Assembly: GCF_900102265.1 (NCBI RefSeq) | Contig: NZ_FNBH01000002.1 | Location: 310,001 to 374,000 of the forward strand | Source: Epilithonimonas hungarica | GTDB taxonomy: Bacteria > Bacteroidota > Bacteroidia > Flavobacteriales > Weeksellaceae | Reading direction: 5' to 3' | DNA: 64,000 nucleotides | In this document: positions 9,726 through 19,124 of the stretch, piece by piece | How positions within the stretch are numbered: the first letter of the stretch is position 1 | How the letters are laid out: every line of letters begins with the position of its first letter | Program-made: the position numbers and the translations under genes | The notes under the pieces: generated by a model | The model's input: only the letters and a program-made list of their open reading frames with translations | Database searches by the model: none | Told to the model about the DNA's origin: nothing

Positions 9726-10169
9726 CTAGAGTGTAGAATCTATTTTTTTAAGTTCCTGCTCAAAAACTGCTTTTTTCAGTGCTGAACTAGAAAATCTATG
9801 ATCTCTTTTGTTGTAGAATATTTCTATTCCCTTTTCATCGCAATAGTCTTTTCCTGTAAAATTCTTGTCTTTGTAATCACTGCCAATAATACGTACATCT
9901 ATAACAAAAGACTGCAAGATATCCATAAGGTCTTCTTCTGTATTATAAGGAATGATCTCATCTACATCTTTACAGGCCTTTAGCTGAATATAACGTTCAA
10001 CAATAGATTGGGAAGGTTTATTTTTATTTGGACGATCCAAAGTAGGATCTAATTGTAATCCAACTATTAAATAATCACAAACAGTTTTAGCTTCTTCAAG
10101 CATTTTTATATGCCCTGCATGCAATAAATCAAAAGAGGAAAAAGTAATCCCGACACGTTGCGTTTTCAT
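9726..10169 (-). CDS. Cytidylyltransferase-family protein (TagD-like)
   Basis: A 147-residue nucleotidyltransferase of the HxGH type. The catalytic HAGH motif lies at about residues 17-20 within FSSFDLLHAGHIKMLEEA. The DLIVGLQ-like strand follows, and the C-terminal substrate motif reads RFSSSALKK. Relatives such as glycerol-3-phosphate cytidylyltransferase make CDP-activated alcohols for teichoic-acid-like or capsule backbones; the exact substrate is not readable and could be another phosphoalcohol or sugar-phosphate. It pairs with rfbC downstream and is preceded by a 175-base gap with its own -7 box. Confidence 0.85.
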   Translation of the reverse strand: MKTQRVGITFSSFDLLHAGHIKMLEEAKTVCDYLIVGLQLDPTLDRPNKNKPSQSIVERYIQLKACKDVDEIIPYNTEEDLMDILQSFVIDVRIIGSDYKDKNFTGKDYCDEKGIEIFYNKRDHRFSSSALKKAVFEQELKKIDSTL

Positions 10170-10189
10170 AGATCAAGTTTTAATATATA

Positions 10190-10197
10190 CAAAAGTA
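10190..10197 (-). promoter_or_regulatory. -7 element upstream of the TagD-like gene
   Basis: TACTTTTG on the minus strand, 20 bases before the start codon, fits TAnnTTTG. There is no TTG at the -33 distance. It would give the TagD-like gene and rfbC their own transcript. Confidence 0.35.
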
Positions 10198-10344
10198 TAA
10201 ATTTTAACTATTATTAACTAATTTATCAATAGAAAATAAGGAAATAAATTAAATTCAAAATAATAATCTTACTCGATTGAGCGTTTATAAAAATTTTTAA
10301 AGAATCGGCTGAAGTTTTTATTTTTGGAAAGCTCAGCGCCCTGA

Positions 10345-11313
10345 TTATTTTAAATATAAATTATCATTGTCTTTGTACCAATCCTTTAAAGCTTCATCAA
10401 AGGTATATTGAAATTTATAACTACTTTCTTTTAACTTTTTCCCGCTGATATTAGTTGATATCATCAATTTTTTCACTCTATCAGGATGTATCCCAAATGA
10501 TTTTCCACCTAATGCGCCAATAATTCCTGCAGCCAATTTCAAGATCCCACCAGGAATTTTATAAATAGTTCTCTGCATATCGGTAGCCTTCATCATGGCA
10601 TTAGAAATTTCTTCTATAGAAAATGCCGGCTCATAGGTACAATTGTAGATCTCGACATCGGTTTTATCCATCTCGATTCTATAAAGCATGAAACTCACCA
10701 ATTCTTTGACATAGATACTAGCCTTTATGGTATCTTTCCTACCTGGATAAAAAAATCTATTTTTTTTGATCCCCCAATATAATCTGGTAAAATTTCCATT
10801 CTCTCCTTTTCCAAAAACAACTCCTGGTCTTACAATCGTCAATTGCCTCTCTATTTCTTTTTTTGCTTGCCAGACCATGTGTATCTTTTCGGCAACCAAT
10901 TTAGAAATACCATACGGCGTATTAGGCATTGGGAGAGTCATTTCTGTTTTCATTTCTTCGGATGCTCCATAAGGTGCGATAGAAGAAGTAAAAAGTAACT
11001 TTTTAATATTGTATTTTTCAGCAAATACAGTTACATTTTCTGCACCTTTTATATTGGTTTCAAAATATTCGTGGTCTGGGTGTCCCGGAGTGGTATGAAC
11101 TGCAGAAAAATTGAAAACAATGTCTTGCTCTGAGACAGGCACATTTATATTTATTTCTAGTCTTACATCGCAATGTATGAATTTAGATTTTCCAGAATGA
11201 TCACTTTCTACAATATCTAAATTATAAATAAGAGATTGAGGATATTTTTCATGGAGCAAATTCACAAGGTGTGTACCTATAAATCCTGATCCTCCAAAAA
11301 TGAAATAGTTCAT
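10345..11313 (-). CDS. NAD-dependent epimerase/dehydratase (extended SDR)
   Basis: A 322-residue extended short-chain dehydrogenase/reductase. The dinucleotide-binding motif GGSGFIG is at about residues 8-14, the catalytic serine region at LLFTSSIAPYG, and the YxxxK pair in PYGISKLVAEK. Such enzymes modify nucleotide sugars (epimerisation, dehydration or 4-keto reduction). Neighbouring glycosyltransferase and nucleotide-sugar genes support a role in making a polysaccharide precursor. The specific sugar cannot be told; a 4-keto reductase is possible. Confidence 0.88.
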   Translation of the reverse strand: MNYFIFGGSGFIGTHLVNLLHEKYPQSLIYNLDIVESDHSGKSKFIHCDVRLEININVPVSEQDIVFNFSAVHTTPGHPDHEYFETNIKGAENVTVFAEKYNIKKLLFTSSIAPYGASEEMKTEMTLPMPNTPYGISKLVAEKIHMVWQAKKEIERQLTIVRPGVVFGKGENGNFTRLYWGIKKNRFFYPGRKDTIKASIYVKELVSFMLYRIEMDKTDVEIYNCTYEPAFSIEEISNAMMKATDMQRTIYKIPGGILKLAAGIIGALGGKSFGIHPDRVKKLMISTNISGKKLKESSYKFQYTFDEALKDWYKDNDNLYLK

Positions 11314-11364
11314 AAATAATAAAATATTTTTCTATCAACAATGTATTTTACGCTGTTGCTATTT

Positions 11365-12444
11365 TTAAGATTCGTAGATCTTAATTAGTTCTTCAAAATT
11401 TTTGTCTTTATCAAAAAGTGTTTTGCAACGCTGATAAGATGCTTTGCCGATAGTAGCTCTAAGAGATTTGTCTTGTAACTTTTTAATAGCTAAAACAGCA
11501 TCATCTGTTGTATTAATCAAAAATCCAGTCTTTCCATCTTCTACGGAATCCTTATTACCTACAATATTACTGGCAACAATAGGTTTCCCTAATGCCATGG
11601 CTTCCAAAATCGCAATAGAAAGCCCTTCCCATAATGAGACCTGCATATAAACATCGAAAGCAGAAGTACGAGATAATAATTCTTCTCGTGTACTTACCCA
11701 ACCTGTAATAGTAACATTGGGTGCAGTAATTTGATTTGCCAATTCTCCGTTTCCTATCCAAACGAAATCTACATCAGGCATTTTAAGTGCTATTTCATTA
11801 AAACCAGAAGGATTTTTTTGAGCATGCAAAACTCCAATTGTACCTACTGTGAATTTTTGATTTTCTTTTGAACTTTGTGTATATTTTTGATTTTTAAAAT
11901 CTATTCCGTTTCTTACAAAATAAGTTTTTCCAATTTTTTTTGCGAATTCTAATTCGGTTTCTCCGGAAGCAATGGTAATCCCACCGAACAAAAATTGAAC
12001 AGACTTCTCTATCAAACGAAAGGCTTTTTGGGTTGTGGGCGAAATATCTTGTCTTAAAAAAGCATAACCATGCGGCGAATAAAAAACTTTATCTCTTTTT
12101 ATAATTCCAGAACAAGCAATCCTGCCTAAAACTCCAGCTTTAGAAGAATGTAAATGAACAACATCCGGACGTTCTGTTTTTAGTATTTCTCTTAGTTCTT
12201 GTAATGATCCAAAATCATTCTTTGGGTTTATATTACGTACCATTTGAACTTTGATAAATCTTACTTTATCAGAAAAATCATCTTTGATCTTTGACTCGTC
12301 CAGTACATCTCTTTTGCTATATACGATAACAATCTCGTAGTTTTCTTCACCGAGAACATTGGTCATATAAGACGTTAAATCGCGTAAATAAGTATAAATA
12401 CCGGTACTGAAAGCTTCCGCTATATGTAAAATTTTCTTCTTCAC
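11365..12444 (-). CDS. Glycosyltransferase family 4 (GT-B fold)
   Basis: A 359-residue cytoplasmic, retaining GT-B glycosyltransferase. The N-terminal domain begins KKILHIAEAFSTGIYTYLRDL and contains VVHLHSSKAGVLGR. The donor domain has GTIGVLHAQKNPSGF and the E-x7-E motif in WEGLSIAILEAMALGKP. Proteins of this kind add one sugar to the lipid-linked repeat unit. It starts a stretch after a 294-base gap and is followed closely by the SDR gene, suggesting co-transcription. Confidence 0.9.
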   Translation of the reverse strand: MKKKILHIAEAFSTGIYTYLRDLTSYMTNVLGEENYEIVIVYSKRDVLDESKIKDDFSDKVRFIKVQMVRNINPKNDFGSLQELREILKTERPDVVHLHSSKAGVLGRIACSGIIKRDKVFYSPHGYAFLRQDISPTTQKAFRLIEKSVQFLFGGITIASGETELEFAKKIGKTYFVRNGIDFKNQKYTQSSKENQKFTVGTIGVLHAQKNPSGFNEIALKMPDVDFVWIGNGELANQITAPNVTITGWVSTREELLSRTSAFDVYMQVSLWEGLSIAILEAMALGKPIVASNIVGNKDSVEDGKTGFLINTTDDAVLAIKKLQDKSLRATIGKASYQRCKTLFDKDKNFEELIKIYES

Positions 12445-12604
12445 TCTCTATAATGCATTATCTGGCCAAGAAAAACATTGATAATATTTTAAATAATATT
12501 CACGAAAATAATCATTTTAGAAATATTATCTGATTTTAAAATGTTTAATTTCAAAATTTATTTTTCTTTATAGATTAATGTGTTTTTAATTTTGTTTTTA
12601 AAAA

Positions 12605-12633
12605 AAATATAATTGTAATTTTCAAAATTACAA
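12605..12633 (-). terminator. A/T-only terminator-like hairpin after the glycoside hydrolase gene
   Basis: TTGTAATTTT and AAAATTACAA (12613-12633) are perfect ten-base arms around one base. On the minus strand the hairpin is followed by TATATTTTTTTT, as expected for an intrinsic terminator, about 105 bases after the stop codon of the hydrolase gene. The stem has only two G-C pairs, so strength is uncertain. Confidence 0.4.
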
Positions 12634-12738
12634 ATCTTTTACATAAATGTAAACATCTTCTCCAAAGGCTTGTACAAATTGAACTATTTTAGTCTTTCTT
12701 TTCAAACTGAAAACATAAATAATATTTGTAAGGTACAA

Positions 12739-14034
12739 TTATTTGGATAATAACAAGTAAAAAATTGTTTTAGGGCTTATTGCCGGTAAAATGATTTCTG
12801 TAGTATTTTTAGCAATATTAATCTTCTGACTTTTATTGAAAATCATTTTTTCCAATGGCTCTTCTCGTGTGTTAGGAATCTCATAGATTTTTAAATCTAA
12901 TTTTTTAGTTGTCCCGAATACAGATTGCAAATTTTTGATTTTCACAACTGTATTGACTACTTTATTTCCACTATTATTATTTACAATAATGTAACCGCCT
13001 TTTTTATCATAGGAAGCAAATACGGATGCCTTATCATAATTAGTCCAATCTTTTACTCTGTTATTTTTTGTACTCTGATTGTAGATTTCATAAGCCCAAT
13101 ATATCGCTCTTGTGTTTCCGTTTTTATCCAACAGTCCATTCATCGAATTATTACAGTTGAAAACGCCATCACTTTCTGCCCAACAAGTTTTGCAGGTACC
13201 ATCAATACCATTATTTTCAAAAGATTTAAAATTATTTAAAGCTTCTGATGCAGATAACATGGAGTATTGGTTAAGTATTTCAGTCAAAACAATTTTTTTC
13301 ACACCAACTTTTGGATATTTTGGAAGGATTTTGGTTCGTAACTTTATCATATCCTTACTGAAATCTTTCAAGCCTTCTTGATCCCTAAACTCATGCCAGC
13401 TTAATACATCTACTCTTACGTCATTTGAGTTACAAAAATTAAGAAAATCATCTATTTCTTTTTCGTTATAATTATCAAGAGAGGGACCAGTGATCATTGC
13501 TTTATCTCCGCCTGGAAAAGATCTTATGATATCATGTGCTTTTTTAAATATTTGATAAAACTCTTCTTTATCAAAATCACCAGCAGTTGGTTGATGAAAA
13601 GGCTCATTCCATATATCATAAATCACGGTGTTTTTAAATTTTTGATATTCTGTAGTTATTACTGTTTTTAACTTGTCAGTATATAAAGGATGCGGCCAAT
13701 TTTTATTATTTTTTATTCCGGGATAACCATACAAATCAGATATTACCAAGATAGGAGTTATACCAAAACTCCGTACATATGTTATGTCATCTGGGGATTT
13801 GCAAGACCAGCCAATTCGCCAATATTTTGGTTGGAGTTCTTTTATATTTTTTTCAAGAAGTCTAATATTCTCGTAATGTAAAAAGCCAGACATAGATTTT
13901 ACATTAGAAATTTTTTTACTAAAATCAACTTCTACTTTTACCGAATCTTTGATTCTTTGACTTTTGACAGTAACAAACATCAAAAAAAAGACAATAAAGA
14001 AAAAAAGTTTTTTATTCAAATGTGTTAAAATCAT
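12739..14034 (-). CDS. Secreted glycoside hydrolase, clan GH-A type (GH39-like)
   Basis: The 431-residue protein has a hydrophobic N-terminal signal (about residues 1-25, ending VKSQ) and a TIM-barrel glycosidase layout. The acid/base glutamate is in IYDIWNEPFHQ (about residue 145), followed by VLSWHEF (about 213) and a candidate nucleophile in VLTEILNQ (about 250). The C-terminal 80 residues form a small beta domain. The NEP and LTE spacing resembles GH39 xylosidase or iduronidase relatives. Inside a capsule locus it probably trims or releases the polysaccharide, or degrades a host or plant glycan. The family assignment is by motif only. Confidence 0.7.
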   Translation of the reverse strand: MILTHLNKKLFFFIVFFLMFVTVKSQRIKDSVKVEVDFSKKISNVKSMSGFLHYENIRLLEKNIKELQPKYWRIGWSCKSPDDITYVRSFGITPILVISDLYGYPGIKNNKNWPHPLYTDKLKTVITTEYQKFKNTVIYDIWNEPFHQPTAGDFDKEEFYQIFKKAHDIIRSFPGGDKAMITGPSLDNYNEKEIDDFLNFCNSNDVRVDVLSWHEFRDQEGLKDFSKDMIKLRTKILPKYPKVGVKKIVLTEILNQYSMLSASEALNNFKSFENNGIDGTCKTCWAESDGVFNCNNSMNGLLDKNGNTRAIYWAYEIYNQSTKNNRVKDWTNYDKASVFASYDKKGGYIIVNNNSGNKVVNTVVKIKNLQSVFGTTKKLDLKIYEIPNTREEPLEKMIFNKSQKINIAKNTTEIILPAISPKTIFYLLLSK

Positions 14035-14074
14035 TTTTTAAAAATTTTAATTGATTTATAAGTTCTCTCAAAAT

Positions 14075-14554
14075 CTAAATATTGATAAGGCTTTGCTGAT
14101 TAACAATAACAGAACCCGACTCAACATCTTTAAAAATCACACAACCGGCTCCTATAACAGAATTATCTCCAATTTTAACACCTTTTAGAATCACAACATT
14201 GGAGCCTATCCAACAGTTTTCTCCAATTATAATTGGTTTTGAATTAAAGCCTTGTTCTTTGATAAGAGCAGAAGGGTTTTTATAATTATGGTTATGATCA
14301 TAAATTTTCACATTTTCTCCAAAAATCGTATTCTTTCCTATTTCTATTTTGTTCATAGAGCAAACAGAGCAATAGTTATTAAAAAAAACACCATCTGAAA
14401 TACTGACTTGTGCTTCTTTACCTTCTATTATGAGTGTAAATCCTTTTCTAAAGGTAACTTTTTTCCCAAATTGAAATGATTTACCATATATTATTTTGTA
14501 TAAAAATAAGTAAAAATAGGCCTTCAAATGAAAATATAATTTAAGTAAAATCAT
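14075..14554 (-). CDS. Hexapeptide-repeat acyltransferase (left-handed beta-helix)
   Basis: A 159-residue trimeric-type acyltransferase, probably acetylating a sugar of the repeat unit with acetyl-CoA. The hexapeptide pattern is clear in IEIGKNTIFGENVKIYDHNH, IIIGENCWIGSNVVILKGV and IGDNSVIGAGCVIFKD. The histidine in IYDHNHNY (about residue 93) matches the usual catalytic position. The N-terminus has a hydrophobic stretch that may hold it at the membrane. It lies 6 bases downstream of the GT2 gene, so the two are almost certainly co-transcribed. Confidence 0.88.
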   Translation of the reverse strand: MILLKLYFHLKAYFYLFLYKIIYGKSFQFGKKVTFRKGFTLIIEGKEAQVSISDGVFFNNYCSVCSMNKIEIGKNTIFGENVKIYDHNHNYKNPSALIKEQGFNSKPIIIGENCWIGSNVVILKGVKIGDNSVIGAGCVIFKDVESGSVIVNQQSLINI

Positions 14555-14560
14555 AATCTT

Positions 14561-15514
14561 TTATTTAATTATTTTTAAAATCCTAGTTACATTATTAATT
14601 CCAAAATAAGACAATAGGCAGATAATTCTTGATTTCATTTTCGCTTCTTTGTCCTTAATTACAGATAACCTATAAGACTTTACTTTATTTATTAAAAACA
14701 ACCGATTTTCATTATCGAATGGCATTGAAAGTAAAATATGAAAGCTAAAATTTAAAATTCTGGAACCGAGAGGTCTCTTAAATTGGGGAGCGTTATTAAA
14801 ATCAGATTCAAGTTGATTTATTATTTCCATTGTACTATCAATTTTTTTCTGACTAAATGGAGCCCCTTCTATGCTAGTAGATCTTATTAAATAAAAATAA
14901 GTTTCTTTAGTCGAAAAAGCAACTTTATCACTTTTTCGAAAAAGCTTATATGTAGTTGCTAGGTCTTCATATAATAGTCCTACTGGATAACGTAATCCAT
15001 CTGAAAACAAAGATCTATGATACAATTTTGCCCAAGCACTAGTGTCAAATTTTCTTTGGTAAAACATTTCTTTGATAGCTTTGTCCGGAGAAAAAACATA
15101 TTCTTTTATTATTTCATTACCAACTTTTAAAACATCATCCTGTTCAAATCTAGTAAAACCAGATGCTGATATTCTACAGTCATTTTTTTTTATTAATTCA
15201 TACAAAGTCGCAACATAATCATCACTAACATAATCATCACTGTCAACAAATGTAATATATTCTCCTAATGCCACATCTATTGCTACATTTCTAGCGTCTG
15301 AAAGGCCTCCATTTTTTTTATGAATTACTTTAATTCTAGAATCTTTTTTTGCATAAGATTCACATATCTCACCGCATTTATCTGGAGAACCATCATCCAC
15401 TAAAATAATTTCCAAATGTGGATAGTTTTGATTGATTACACTATCCACACATTTTTCCAAATATTGCTCGACTTTATAAACTGGTATAATTATCGTTATT
15501 AGAGGGTTTTTCAT
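14561..15514 (-). CDS. Glycosyltransferase family 2 (GT-A fold)
   Basis: A 317-residue inverting GT-A glycosyltransferase. The N-terminus ITIIIPVYKVEQYLEKCVDS, the nucleotide-binding LVDDGSPD and the metal-binding DSDD in YITFVDSDDY are all present. The C-terminal 100 residues are an uncharacterised helical region. It sits directly after the acyltransferase remnant and before the acetyltransferase gene. It probably adds one residue of the repeat unit; donor and acceptor are unknown. Confidence 0.92.
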   Translation of the reverse strand: MKNPLITIIIPVYKVEQYLEKCVDSVINQNYPHLEIILVDDGSPDKCGEICESYAKKDSRIKVIHKKNGGLSDARNVAIDVALGEYITFVDSDDYVSDDYVATLYELIKKNDCRISASGFTRFEQDDVLKVGNEIIKEYVFSPDKAIKEMFYQRKFDTSAWAKLYHRSLFSDGLRYPVGLLYEDLATTYKLFRKSDKVAFSTKETYFYLIRSTSIEGAPFSQKKIDSTMEIINQLESDFNNAPQFKRPLGSRILNFSFHILLSMPFDNENRLFLINKVKSYRLSVIKDKEAKMKSRIICLLSYFGINNVTRILKIIK

Positions 15515-15517
15515 AAA

Positions 15518-15742
15518 TTAGAACTTCTTATCATTACTTATAATACTATACGGAACAACAACCCACTTATTATAAAAAACCAATAGCAGCAATTTTCCGA
15601 AATACAAATATTCTTCAGATATAAAATGAAAATTTTTCCGATTAGTAACTTTTTTACCAAATGCGAGTATCGAATGAAAAATCAAGACATACATAGCAGC
15701 TACTCCACGAGCAGAATCTAAAAAATCAAGTCTTTGACTCAT
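15518..15742 (-). pseudogene. Decayed acyltransferase-3 gene (5' remnant)
   Basis: The 74 codons begin like an OafA/YrhL-type membrane acyltransferase (RLDFLDSARGVAAMYVLIFH), whose intact relatives have about 350 residues. The family segment FFIISGFVVPYSI is broken: VVPYSI is in frame, but FFIISG is only readable in another frame (minus strand, about 15558-15577), so at least two frameshifts separate them. The ORF stops at 15518, four bases before the next gene, and the remaining roughly 280 codons are absent. The remnant would have acylated sugars in an ancestral capsule. Confidence 0.75.
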
Positions 15743-15761
15743 TTGTTGATGCTTTAGGTAA

Positions 15762-16904
15762 TTATTTTATGTTTTTTAATGCTTCTATAAATCGATCAGC
15801 GGAACTTGCCCAGCTTTTTTCTCCTGAAAAATACAATTTTTCAATATTCTGAGACATTATTTCTAATAAATAACTGTTATTATACAGTTCCAGTATGGCA
15901 TTCGTGATTGCTTCTGAGTTTTTGGGCTCGATGATAATCCCGGTCGATTGATCTTTAACCATTTCTGGCAACCCACCGACATTGGTTGCTATGACAGGTT
16001 TTTTGAAGGCATAAGCTGACATCACTACCCCACTTTGTGTCGCATCGATATATGGGCAAACTACTACAGAAGAATTGAAAATAAGATCGGCAAGATTTTC
16101 TGGATAAATATACTCATTCAGAATTTTAATTTCTGGATATTGTCTGTAATGTTCAATTTCAAAATCAAAATTTCCGCTACCTGCAATTGTCAGAGTTATA
16201 TTCGGATATTTTTTGGTTGACAGAATATCTACAAAAGCATCCAGCAAGAATTTGATTCCTTTATATGGAGATATACGACCAAAAAACAAGATGTTAAAAT
16301 TTCCAGAATCAACAGGCTTATTCGTTTTGCAATAATTCAGAAAATCATACACACTCAGAAAAGACGTATGAATATCTTTTGGACTATAATTATAATGTGC
16401 TATAAATTCGTTTTTTTGATTTTCATTTAAAAGCATTTTTTGTCGAATCAAACCAAAATGTATTTTTCTCAAATATCTGTCTATGAAAAAATTTTCTCCA
16501 GAATGTAAAAAAGGATCATGTACTACCAGCAACATTTTTTTTCTGAAAGCTAATGTAGAAACAAAATAAGTGAGCATACTGTTATCGATGATGATAACAT
16601 CCGGATTTATTTTTTTTAGATATTGATGGATTTGATAAGATATAAAGAGTTTTTTGATAACATTGGCGTTCCGGGTTCCTTTGATTACAAAAGTTTTGTC
16701 AAGATCAATCAAATCCCGGAAACATTCTAGTTGATCGACTTCAGTTCCTTTGGAGATGGCCTTTGTTAATTTTTTTTTATCAAGAAAATTATATATTTCA
16801 TACAAAGCTTCTGTGAAAAAATAAACATCACTTTTTTTTCTCAACGCATGGATAAGAGAAATATTAGCATCTAAAGCAAAGGTAGATAAAAAAGCAATTT
16901 TCAT
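15762..16904 (-). CDS. Glycosyltransferase, GT-B fold (GT4-like)
   Basis: A 380-residue GT-B glycosyltransferase. The N-terminus MKIAFLSTFALDANISLI fits the acceptor domain. The donor domain has ILFFGRISPYKGIKFLLDAF (about residues 205-224) and the stretch QSGVVMSAYAFKKPVIATNVGG, equivalent to the E-x7-E region but with the first glutamate replaced. It is 5 bases from the polymerase gene upstream, so co-transcribed. It is an assembly enzyme for the repeat unit; the sugar is unknown. Confidence 0.88.
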   Translation of the reverse strand: MKIAFLSTFALDANISLIHALRKKSDVYFFTEALYEIYNFLDKKKLTKAISKGTEVDQLECFRDLIDLDKTFVIKGTRNANVIKKLFISYQIHQYLKKINPDVIIIDNSMLTYFVSTLAFRKKMLLVVHDPFLHSGENFFIDRYLRKIHFGLIRQKMLLNENQKNEFIAHYNYSPKDIHTSFLSVYDFLNYCKTNKPVDSGNFNILFFGRISPYKGIKFLLDAFVDILSTKKYPNITLTIAGSGNFDFEIEHYRQYPEIKILNEYIYPENLADLIFNSSVVVCPYIDATQSGVVMSAYAFKKPVIATNVGGLPEMVKDQSTGIIIEPKNSEAITNAILELYNNSYLLEIMSQNIEKLYFSGEKSWASSADRFIEALKNIK

Positions 16905-16909
16905 GTTTA

Positions 16910-18133
16910 TTATTTCTTTTTAGGGTTAAGCACTCTGTCCAAATGCTTATTAAAAATGGAATATGCTTTGGTAATAGTAGGTTTATCCCATAAAATATTT
17001 TCGTAATTCCTTAATATATTATTATTGGAATAAACCATTTTGTAAATCCCAAAGAACAATAACACCGCCGTAAACACATTCTTTAGCCCCTGTTTTAGCG
17101 TTGCATATAGATAAGGATATAGTATCCAGTAGGAGCAAACAAACAAGGTTGTGATCCTGTCTATAAAAACCGAGTATTCTGACAAAAATAAATAAGTAGT
17201 AATATATAAGAAAAATAAATTATAAAAGATATTAAGTGTTTTATTATCTTTTATATAACTCCCTATTTTATTATAAGAATAATATAAAATAATAAAAGTG
17301 AATACCTTTTCTAGATAACCAACAGAAATACTATAGCTGCTATTGTATAACTTATTGTTAGAATAACTTTCTGCCAATAAGGAGTATGCTCCGCCAAAAA
17401 AATCCCCTATAGCAATTACAATGGGGCTTATGTATTTGATCTGACCCAAAAACAGAAAATTTCCTAATAGAAATGTGCCCCAAACCAAAGGCGTTGGAAT
17501 TTTTTTGTGCAGAAAAAAGTATAATGGGAAAAAGAAAATGGCTGACGAATGTAAAAAAAGCGCCATACCGTTACAAATAAAAAATTGGAGAGCCTTCCTT
17601 TCTTTAATAAACTGAATGGAATATATGAAGAGAAAAATAGCTTTGGAGTTCCTTATTAAATTTATTTCTATAATCAATCCTGAAAAAATCAGGTACATAA
17701 TAAAACCCAAAACATACTGAGGAGAATATTTCTTGAAAAAATAATTAAGAAAAAGCACATTCACAAATGAAGAGAAAATTTGCAAGGTAAAATAATCTTC
17801 ATTAATACTTTTTAACAAGATAAAAATTACTTTGAATCCTGGTTCTACTTTTAAAATAAAATCCTCATTGATACTCGAGAAATATTTTGCAATTCCATTG
17901 GCATCATCCAAAGTAGGCGTTTTTTCATACAAGGGATAATAAAGTGCCCAATCTGTGTCCAAATAGCCTCTAAACCCAAAGAAAACAAAAAAGACCAACA
18001 TACAAAAGTATCTGACCATCTTGATATCCCCATCTTTTTTTCTTATGCTGTTTTCCCAAAGGAAAAAAACAAAGAAAATCAAGAAAAGAATAATATATGG
18101 ATAAGAATACGTTGTGCTAAAAGTCGGCTGCAT
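16910..18133 (-). CDS. Polysaccharide polymerase (EpsG/Wzy type)
   Basis: A 407-residue polytopic inner-membrane protein with about ten to twelve hydrophobic segments, starting near YPYIILFLIFFVFFLWE. The periplasmic-loop region between the early helices includes FGFRGYLDTDWALYYPLYE, a pattern typical of EpsG-family polymerases. Such proteins join lipid-linked repeat units at the periplasmic face. Sequence conservation in Wzy is poor, so the call rests on topology plus position between glycosyltransferases and the flippase. Confidence 0.8.
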   Translation of the reverse strand: MQPTFSTTYSYPYIILFLIFFVFFLWENSIRKKDGDIKMVRYFCMLVFFVFFGFRGYLDTDWALYYPLYEKTPTLDDANGIAKYFSSINEDFILKVEPGFKVIFILLKSINEDYFTLQIFSSFVNVLFLNYFFKKYSPQYVLGFIMYLIFSGLIIEINLIRNSKAIFLFIYSIQFIKERKALQFFICNGMALFLHSSAIFFFPLYFFLHKKIPTPLVWGTFLLGNFLFLGQIKYISPIVIAIGDFFGGAYSLLAESYSNNKLYNSSYSISVGYLEKVFTFIILYYSYNKIGSYIKDNKTLNIFYNLFFLYITTYLFLSEYSVFIDRITTLFVCSYWILYPYLYATLKQGLKNVFTAVLLFFGIYKMVYSNNNILRNYENILWDKPTITKAYSIFNKHLDRVLNPKKK

Positions 18134-18141
18134 AAAATTTA

Positions 18142-19095
18142 TTATATATTTTTTGATTTACTTTTTTTGAGAGCTAATATAAAAGCATATATGACTTGTT
18201 TAAAAGTTAAATTATACTGTTTTTTATTTTTAAAAAAAAATAAAAAATCTCTGAATATAAACCGCTCCCTTATCCCACTATAAGCAATCGTTTCTATGCG
18301 TTTTGTAAGAAAATATTTATTTTTTTCTGCTTTAATATTCTGATAAAAATAAAAATCTATGGACTTTTCAGGTTGCATATTTTTCAAAAAATTATCATAC
18401 CAAATTTCTTCTTCTCTAATCGCTTTAAACTTTAAATCAACAGAACCAGAATTTGAGATTGTAGTATCAGACTCCCTGTAACAAAATATTGGTTCCTGGG
18501 TATGTGCAATTCCTTTGCTCATAGAAGCTTCAAAAGAAGTTATATCGTCAGATGCCCAAGCTAAAGGAAGCTTAAAGAACCCTCCTTTACTAACTAAATG
18601 TTCTCTACTATATAAGAAATCAGAAATATATTGACTTCTTAATCCCTTCATCCTGTGCCAAATATTTTCATAAACAGATTCTCTTTCTGGCCAAGAAGGC
18701 GTTAGCCGTATGATATCAGACTGATCATTGATGATGAAAGATCTACAATGGTAAACATTTAAATCAGGAAAATTTTTTATAAGTCTATCAAATGTAGATA
18801 AATAATTCGGCATTAACTCGTCATCATCACCCATTAATATAAAATAATCTCCTTGTGCATAAGACAAACAAATATTCCAATTATCAACTACATTTTCAGC
18901 ACCACAATTTTTTTCATTTTTAAAATATCTTATACGAGAATCATTAAATTGATTCACAATATCATCAAGATTATCGGGTGATGCATCATTTACTATAATA
19001 AGCTCAAAATCTGCATAATCTTGACAAAGAATACTTTCTATACATTTAAATAAAAATTTTCCTTTATATCCTGGGATTGCAATACTATACTTCAT
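18142..19095 (-). CDS. Glycosyltransferase family 2 (GT-A fold)
   Basis: A second 317-residue GT-A enzyme, not a close copy of the one at 14561-15514. It shows YSIAIPGYKGKFLFKCIESI, the nucleotide-binding VNDASPDN, and a DDD metal site in FILMGDDDELMP. It lies 8 bases upstream of the polymerase gene and 29 bases downstream of the flippase gene, within one continuous transcription unit. The C-terminus is Lys/Phe-rich and may touch the membrane. Confidence 0.9.
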   Translation of the reverse strand: MKYSIAIPGYKGKFLFKCIESILCQDYADFELIIVNDASPDNLDDIVNQFNDSRIRYFKNEKNCGAENVVDNWNICLSYAQGDYFILMGDDDELMPNYLSTFDRLIKNFPDLNVYHCRSFIINDQSDIIRLTPSWPERESVYENIWHRMKGLRSQYISDFLYSREHLVSKGGFFKLPLAWASDDITSFEASMSKGIAHTQEPIFCYRESDTTISNSGSVDLKFKAIREEEIWYDNFLKNMQPEKSIDFYFYQNIKAEKNKYFLTKRIETIAYSGIRERFIFRDFLFFFKNKKQYNLTFKQVIYAFILALKKSKSKNI

Positions 19096-19124
19096 TAGAA
19101 TAAATGATAATATTTGATAATAAT

